Assembly: GCA_036245805.1 (NCBI GenBank)
Contig: BTRK01000006.1
Location: 37,886,901 to 37,950,900 of the forward strand
Direction: 5' to 3'
DNA from: Pristionchus mayeri
Taxonomy: Eukaryota > Nematoda > Chromadorea > Rhabditida > Neodiplogasteridae
DNA length: 64,000 nt
Shown here in pieces: positions 53,457-64,000 of the stretch. The notes beneath the pieces are model-generated. The model searched no databases, was not told the DNA's origin, and saw nothing but the letters and a program-made list of their open reading frames with translations. The first letter of the stretch is position 1. The number at the start of each line of letters is the position of its first letter. A program made the translations under genes and the position numbers.

Positions 53457-54468
53457 TCAATATCCCGGATGACACCTGCCGGGCAGGAAAAAGAGAAGAA
53501 AGATAGTGGGAAAGAGGGAGAGACGAGTATTCGTGTACGCCCAAGTGCACCAAAACAGTTTATCAGTTGACCAGTATGCGGGAAAGAGAACGCGAATTGA
53601 TGTCGAATTGGAAAGGAAAAAAGGAGGTTGTTTGTCTCTGTCTAACTGGAAATATGAGTATGAGATCTGAGTAATGAGGATGCGGTTTTGCGTGTCGACG
53701 ATGACGTCTTCAGTGGATTCCGCCCAACGGATTTCTTCCCATCGACTTCCAGCTTCTGTTGGGAATGAAGATGCCGTTCTCGTCGACGTCTTCGGTGAGG
53801 AAGATCGACGAGTCTTGGCCAGGAAGGGTACGCTGAAAAGGAGGAGTTGGATAACGGAAGCCGAACCATTCCCGCACGAGGAGATAAGGTTTATCATTCG
53901 AGTTTATCACTCGACCGGCCCGGGGAAACGCAAGAGAACGCAAGATGATGACGTCAGCAGAAGGATAAAGCGGGTTTTTCGGTTCCGTCCAGCTAGATAA
54001 ATCTTCGGTTTTTTCATCAGTCATTCAAAAGCAGTCCTACGATGCTAATGCAGACTATTGCTCTGTAACTAGAATGATAACCGACCGGATGAAAAATGTA
54101 TCTCCTACAATATTTCCACAATAATTTCACAAATTGATATACGTGATTCTACCTACTGGGGAAAACTGCAGTTTTGTTTCAATCCGAAGGTGCCCATCCT
54201 ACCGAGTGCCAAGCTAGCACCTTCAAGTGCAATACTCACATAGTCGTCTTCTCCTCTGAGATGGAGGAGGGGTCGGAATCGAGTCTCCTTCATACCTTCT
54301 CTTCGTCGTTGTTGGGCATCAGAGTTGTAAGCTTCCCATAATGAGGCTGCGAAGAGGCCTGAAAAACTCACGAGTATTTCTGCGAAAACTGACGTTGAAT
54401 TGGAAAACAACTGGCGACTCACACTGAAAAATATTGGCGAGCAGGAGAGTGATTGCAGTGATTTTCAT
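53457..54468 (-). CDS. Secreted or membrane protein, exon structure unresolved
   Basis: A signal peptide-like first exon (MKITAITLLLANIF, start 54468) ends at a GT donor near 54424. A second exon candidate after TTTTTCAG encodes ASSQPHYGKLTTLMPNNDEE (about 54294-54361). Further down, two overlapping frames look coding: one from about 53996 with EPKNPLYPSADVIILRS and WFGFRYPTPPFQ, another from about 53830 with RWEEIRWAESTEDVIVDTQN and ILITQISYSYF. I could not join them in phase, so the borders are approximate and a pseudogene is possible. It ends just upstream of PRPSAP on the same strand. Confidence 0.4.
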
Positions 54469-57400
54469 GGCGATCTCTGAAAGAAAACGACAATTTCAAC
54501 TGCGAGAAAGAGAGCAAAACCGGCAATGAATGGAGATGAACGATAGTGTGCTTTAAGAGACGGCGATGACTTTCCCACCCACTTCTCTCATCTCTTCGCA
54601 TCTCACGTAATCTCATCATTCGTCTCACTCAGTTCTCTCGATACATACGTACTGCCCGTACAGAACGAGCTTGAGATCAGAGAACCCATCACTGGCTAAG
54701 CAGAAGATTGAAATTCAAATAGAGGAAAGTTCAGATCAAATAAAGCGGTGTTGTTTGCAAAGATATAACATTGATCAGAGGGGCTAAATTAAATCTATAG
54801 GATATTAGAAATATAGCAAATGGTTAGCTATTTCCTCACACGGACCTCCTACTTCTTCCTCTTATAAGGGGAGTTAGACGAGTACAGAGATCAAGTTTTA
54901 CACAGAGTGGTCCAGTCTATCCAAACAACACCCGCGCTCTCTTCAGTCCCATTATCTCTCATTTTATGGTTAGGCCAAAGACTGAATGGAGTGAAAGACG
55001 AAAGACAAGCCGGTCCTCGTTATTGAGGTTGTTTTCATGATCTTCGAAGCGAAAAGAGTAGTACAGAGTCAAACCTTTAGTAATTTATCAATTTGCCATA
55101 CCTACCTCAATCAAATAGTTGAGTTGGATCTCCACTTAATCCTTCAACAGTCATTCCTGAGCTCCTTCCTGTGAGTAGAACATCATCAGATCTCTCATCG
55201 GATATACCAGAGCTGCAACATGTATCGATTGATAAATGCATTCAATTGCTTCTACACCGTCAATCCGCCGTCAAAATTAAAATGTCAATCGGAATCTTTC
55301 AATTTAGACTTTAGACTTATTACGGTATATTTTCCCCGTGCTTTCAAACATTTCCGTTCCTTATTAGCAACTATTCTTGATGTAAATTGATTGACAAACA
55401 AAAATAAAACATCAACATCATGTTGCAAGATGCCAATTACATTTGCCTTTTCATATCTTCTCAGAAAACGGTGCGAGATTTCCGGACTGTTTAGTAAAAT
55501 TTATTGATAATCCTACTTCCAAAATCAACGCCCAAACTCAAAATCAAAATCAACAAGTAGAGCAATCGAAATATTAAATGGACTCACCAAATGTTTCATA
55601 TTATTGATAGCTTGCATTTCAAAAAATCCAAAGTCCATTGAGTCACTGCAGACCGATTGCCAATTCTTCTTCTGCAGAGAGTAACAATATTTTTTAAAAC
55701 TATGATGAGCATGGAGACATGCAAAACATATATTTGAAAGCGCTGTAAAACATAACCTCTCACTAATAAATATTCGCAAAATTGGAAACGTTACCATTGA
55801 ACATTCGACCAGAGCTGAACTAAACGAATGAAAATTAACAATCACCGGATATTTCGAATACAGCGGCGAACAAAGGATTTGCTGCACGATGTTTATTTCG
55901 ACAATGCTTTTTGTCGATGCCTATTAGTCGAGAACTATGATACTAATAAAGGATGCTTTCCAGGAAAGTTTGGGGATCTCCATGTCCGTGTTTGAGTCCT
56001 AACCTACCATAATCCCTGCCACTCTCTCCAAGCGGATCCGCGCGGGTCCAGAGATGGCGGGTCATTTTAAATGAGAGTGAATACAGATGACCCCCCGGTG
56101 GCATTGGTCCATTATGCAATATCGCTGCTTCCTTTCGGCAATATATTCATCTTCATGTTAACTTTTTCAATATGAAAATTTTACGACTGCTTTCTAGTTC
56201 TTGCAATATCCATAAATATCTCTAACTATGAATCTTTCGCAATCCTAGCACAAATTATGTTGTTTCACGAATTATTGGAACTTCTGCTTTATGACCTCAG
56301 AACCATTAATGTCTATCGATTCCGTCGCATAGTTTGTACAGAGCCTCGGAAACCATTCCGGCTGGTGAGTCATTTTTAATGGGTGCGCCCTATCTATTTC
56401 TAATCTCGCTCTCATTATCATGCTACCTGATTGATTTGCCATCCCAACACAATTTCTTCCCGTTGTAATCATCGGAGTGAATCAACTAGTTAAATCTCAG
56501 CTGAGCATCTCTCTCTCTCTCTCTCTATTGTTTGCCCTATGTCTCTCTCTCCTTTCATATTGAGAGTACAACTCTGATTCCTCGATTCGCCCAAATTCAA
56601 TGGAGCGTTGGCGCACGCGTGGGATTCCTAGCCAAACGTAGCTTACTCACGATTAACCGATCGCCTTCCTCTTCCTTCATCCTTGAGTGAGTGTGACTTC
56701 TCGCGAGTTCAAACCTCATCTTAGACGGCGAGTCGACGTCCCTCTTCGTCTCCTCCCGATTCGCTCTCTCTCAATGGACTGATCACTTGTTTGCACCTGG
56801 CTGTCCATTCTCTCTCCCGTTGTCTCTCTCCTCCCTCCCTCTCTCTCTCCCTCCGTCTCCTCCCGCTTCCCCTCTCGGAGTGACCTCACCTCCCTTCTCT
56901 CTTTTCTTCCCTCTCGGACTGTTCAATCCGTATTGATTCGTGTCTCCGGTTGATGCTCATTCCGTTCAATCATGTTTCATTAGCTAAGTGTACTCTCTTT
57001 CGTCCCTTTGTCTCTATGTTTTGCCGATTTTGAACTATTGCCGATTATTGAGCGCGACGCGAGGCAATGGCAAATCTGTTCACGTCAAATACGAGCTTGT
57101 CTCTTCTGTCTTCTTGCAATGATTCTGCACGGATCTCGGCTCTCGAGATCTCTCGGGGGAATTCTGGACAGACCGACGTTCCCTCCTCTTCCATGCACAC
57201 TGCGCGTCTCTCCTTATCTTCCCCTTGACGCCTCTCAATATTGACTCACGTTTTTCGTTCCTTTTCGTACAGGGTCGAGAGTTCTCACCTTCCTCCCTCC
57301 TCGTCCTCCTCCTCTCGTCAAATACCCAATGCAATCCTCTCTTCCATATTCATTTCTCGCCGCGCTTTTCCGGTCTTTGCATCGATTGTTTCATTCTGCT

Positions 57401-60130
57401 GCCCTTTCGAGATGTTCTCTCTTGTGATCACATGCTCTGGACACCGTGGTCATCGATTAGGATCGTCTCCGTCCTCTTCCCATCGCCTCCCTCGTTTCCA
57501 TTTCATCCATCTCATTTCCTCTTCACAGATCTGCGCCGATATCTCCTGTGCCTTGTCTCATCTCCATGTCTCTTCTCATCTCACTTCATATCCATTCTCG
57601 TATCTGTGGAATGCCGAATGACCTCTCTCCCTCTCCCCTCCCTCTTCTCTCTCGCGATATGAATAATCCCTCGTCCACTTTCACTCCGAGGTATCACTTC
57701 CTTTCAAACTTGGTGAACTCTGCCAACATCTTCTCTTTCCTCGTCCTTGGCAGTTTCTTTTTGCCTGTCGATTCACCACCATTTCCTCCTCCAAGCTGCT
57801 CTTCCTTTTCATCTTCGGTTCTTTTTCCCCATCACCTCACCCCAATATCTCATTCCTTCCTCCGCAGTATCCGAAGGGAATGAATAACTCGGTGCATTTC
57901 GACTAGAGAAGAAGTCACAACGTTCATCCTTCGTCCTCCCCTCCCCCCGTCCTTCCTCCTTCTTCCTCCCGTCGCTCCTTCCCTTTCCCCTTCTCCGTAC
58001 TGTCACGCATGGAATGCAGTGGTGGTGGTGTGCATACTTCAGAGTCTTCTCGTCGTTCTCAATATCAAATATCAAACACATTCTCCTCCTCCTCCTTCCT
58101 CTCCCTTGTCTTCGCACTGTTTTGATGATTGATTTAGGTCACCCCGGGATAAGGAAAGGGAGTGTCCAGGATGAAAGAGAGAGAGTCACCCATGGGTTCT
58201 CGTCCCGTTCCAATCCTCTCCACCCCTTAGATTACATGTTCCCCCTCCCTCGCTCCTCACCTAAAATGTAGCACAAGCTAATCGTAAAATAGAGCATTCC
58301 GCGAGAGCGGTAGATCAGACTCGTGAAGCACGACATACAGATCTGAGTAATGAAAGGGAGTAGCAGTGGTAGTATTTCAATTGGGCCCGTTCTCTCTCTC
58401 TCTCTCTCTCCCATCTCCCCGCTCGTTCCATTCTCTCTCATAATTCGAATGCGTCCTTGGTTGGGCAGCCAGGGCCTAGAGGTCTACCAATCCTCTCTCT
58501 GCCCCTTCTCTCTCTCTCTATCCACTCTCTTCTTCCGTTCCAAAATCGTACTGGTCATGCATCAATCGGACCTCAATCTGCTTTCGACCCTCACATGCCC
58601 ATTTCGTGTGCCCTTTTTCATTGTGGTTCTCCATCTGTTCCTCCCTTTTTGGAGGTACCCTCAATTCGCCTCGTAGGCCTATCCTATCATCCCTTAATTC
58701 GTTCGATTCGTGCTCCATCCCTCATCTATCATGCATCTCTCTCCCTGTTACACACACTCTCACACACATACGGAAAGTGACGAACGAGAGCCCTTCTCTC
58801 GCCCTCCGCATGAAACCGTTCGTTTATCCTAGCCCCCTTGCTCGTGCCCTCTCCCCCCTCTCCCTCTATCCCTCCTCTAGACGCTAGAACTTCTAATCTC
58901 CTCTTGAGCATAAGCAGTACGTCTGTCTCCTCTCCTCCAGATAGTACTTCCTTCCTTCCTTCCTTCCTTCCCTCCTTCTCCCTTGATCTACCTTTGATTT
59001 TGAGAAGTCGTAGACCGGTTAGATTCGTCCCTTAGTCCTTTTGCCTCTTCTCTCTCTCTATCCACAATAGCCCTCTTCTGTCCTCACCGGCGTCTCTCCA
59101 TTCCGCGTGCTCTCTCCTCTCTCATTGTCTCTGCACTCTCTCTGCTAAGCACTCTCTCTCGTCGCTGCAATTTGGACTGTCCGAGGGCCCCGCGCACGTT
59201 AGAGGAAGGTGGACAAAAGTAGAAAAGAGGAGAAAAAGAGGGGCAGAGGTGTTACTTGAGTTGAATGGGCGGAGGAGGGAAGAAAGAGGAAGGAGTGATG
59301 AGTCGGATGGGGGAATGGAGCGAGAAAGAGGGAGAATAGAGAGAGACACTGGTCTTTTGCCCCTTTTTACTACGACCCCGCGAGGCTCCCCCAGGATTGA
59401 ACTGAGATAAGCTAAGGATGAGAAAGAGAGAAGGGACTGATAGTGTGAGTCACGACCAGCCTCTGCAAGTCCAGTCTTCTTCCCTTCCTTCTTTCCTCCT
59501 CCTCCTCCTCCTCTCATTCCATCCTACCGTTTCCACTCTATGAGTCAACTTCTCTACATGGACACTCATTTCTCTCTCTTTCGTCTCTCTCCTGCCACTC
59601 CCCTTCCCCTTCCCTCCATTCCTCTCGTCTCACTCCCTTCTGGAATACCATCAGGAGCCTCCCTCTCTCATTCCTGATTGCGATCACAACTCGAAATTAT
59701 GCAATTGGGAATGCCTTCGGCCGTCTCACTCTCCCTCATGGATTAGAGGGCCTTGCTGGACTCTCATCCTTATCCTCAATTCATTCAGTTACTAACCTCT
59801 TTCTCCTCTCTCTCTCTCTACCCATTCAATCCTCCCTTATCGCCTCGTCTTTTCGCATTCCCCGTGTCGTGTAGAATATGATCATAAACGCCCCGGTTTC
59901 GTCCCCTCCTCTCGGCTCTCAAATGATACTGTCCCCCCTTCCTCCTCTTCCTTCCGCCCTCCTCTCCGTTCCCTTCCCCCTGTTCTTCCTTCTGAATCTC
60001 CCACTATATCAATCAATTTGGTTGCAGTGACTGTAGTGGGTGCCGCTTCACGCCGCCCTTTCCCCCCATTTCTCCCCTCTTCCCACCTGTATAATACGAG
60101 GGAAGGCGCCCTCAACACCACTACTACACA
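54469..60130. other. Long non-coding stretch upstream of the myosin gene
   Basis: 54.5-56.5 kb is AT-rich with nothing recognised. From about 56.5 to 60.1 kb the plus strand is strongly pyrimidine-rich (CTCTCTC, CTTCCTCC), including (CTTC)n near 58950 and (CT)n near 58390. The Ser/Pro/Leu and Arg/Glu-rich open frames on the two strands reflect that composition. It probably contains the myosin promoter and 5' UTR; a GTATAATACGAGG stretch lies about 40 bases before the ATG. Confidence 0.5.
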
Positions 60131-63654
<3,524 letters not shown>

Positions 63655-63824
63655 TGAGAATACGGTGTGGAGATGAAGAAAAAAAAGAATAATTGAACAT
63701 AAAGGACATAAAACTGGAGATATATCAAATATGGTTAAAATAAACATGATACGAACTCATTCTAACAGAGGAAATCTGAGAGAACCGAGATACGTCCGTA
63801 CAAGGAAAACTTAACCTATGCTGA

Positions 63825-64000
63825 AAATGTGTCCCTAGAGGTACTTTTTCAGGTAGATCACGAAAATCGACCTTAGGAAGCCGTATCTCTGACCCCTAAT
63901 TCCCTGTGGCGCGCCTCAACGGCGAGGTCGGTTTTTCTATATTTTGAACGGCTCATCCAAACCCCGTACATGTATAGTAATTCTGAAAGATCTCGACGAG
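63825..64000 (+). repeat. Diverged copy of the large inverted-repeat family
   Basis: Shares GACCTTAGGAAGCCGTATCT, TTGAACGGCTCATCCAAACC and ATTCTGAAAGATCTCGACGA with the arms at 29546 and 31028, in the same order and orientation. It lies in myosin intron 10 and continues past the window. Confidence 0.85.

Noticed and set aside
55525..55887. Minus-strand 120-codon open frame
   Set aside because: AT-rich, no recognisable domain, no splice partners or start context.
57008..59517. Many Ser/Pro/Leu or Arg/Glu-rich open frames
   Set aside because: Composition of the pyrimidine-rich upstream region; no domains, starts or introns fit.

Overview
The window is nuclear DNA from an animal, most likely a free-living or necromenic nematode (rhabditid or diplogastrid type). 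The evidence is dense genes with many short GT-AG introns, splice acceptors lying a few bases before several start codons (as in spliced-leader trans-splicing), a serpentine chemoreceptor, a C-type lectin with a CUB domain, SINEs with tRNA-like heads, and many mariner-type elements. Exons below were joined by hand from splice signals, reading phase and protein similarity. No transcript data were available.

Left part (1-10 kb): a complete facilitated sugar transporter (SLC2 family, + strand), a nematode 7TM chemoreceptor (- strand), a decayed mariner, a tandem repeat broken by a SINE, and an unrecognised 350-residue membrane protein (- strand) with a C-terminal PDZ-ligand-like tail.

Accessory part (11-43 kb): two tandem paralogues encoding acidic nuclear-looking proteins with several SUMO-interaction-like motifs (13.4-15.6 and 17.2-18.9 kb). 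Next come a 5'-deleted copy (20.2-21.3 kb) and an intact copy (35.1-36.3 kb) of a RING / helical linker / RING protein. Between them are a gag-protease retroelement without polymerase, a fold-back element, and a two-CTLD plus CUB lectin gene whose introns hold an intact mariner and a 2.6-kb composite inverted repeat. After 37 kb come a 1.2-kb pyrimidine tract, three 39-bp repeats forming heat-shock elements, a 120-bp satellite, a LINE reverse-transcriptase relic and a triplicated repeat of about 0.65 kb.

Right part (43-64 kb): a type I membrane protein gene (- strand) whose last intron is a 5.6-kb nest of mobile elements carrying ribosomal-protein gene fragments; a PRPP-synthetase-associated protein (PRPSAP, - strand); a poorly resolved secreted protein; about 5.5 kb of pyrimidine-rich non-coding DNA; and the first 249 codons of a non-muscle myosin II heavy chain (+ strand), which runs off the window.

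Most promising leads: the neighbouring multi-SIM and double-RING families, which split between two genes the parts of a SUMO-targeted ubiquitin ligase; canonical heat-shock elements abutting a satellite; and the layered insertion nest inside a living gene's intron.
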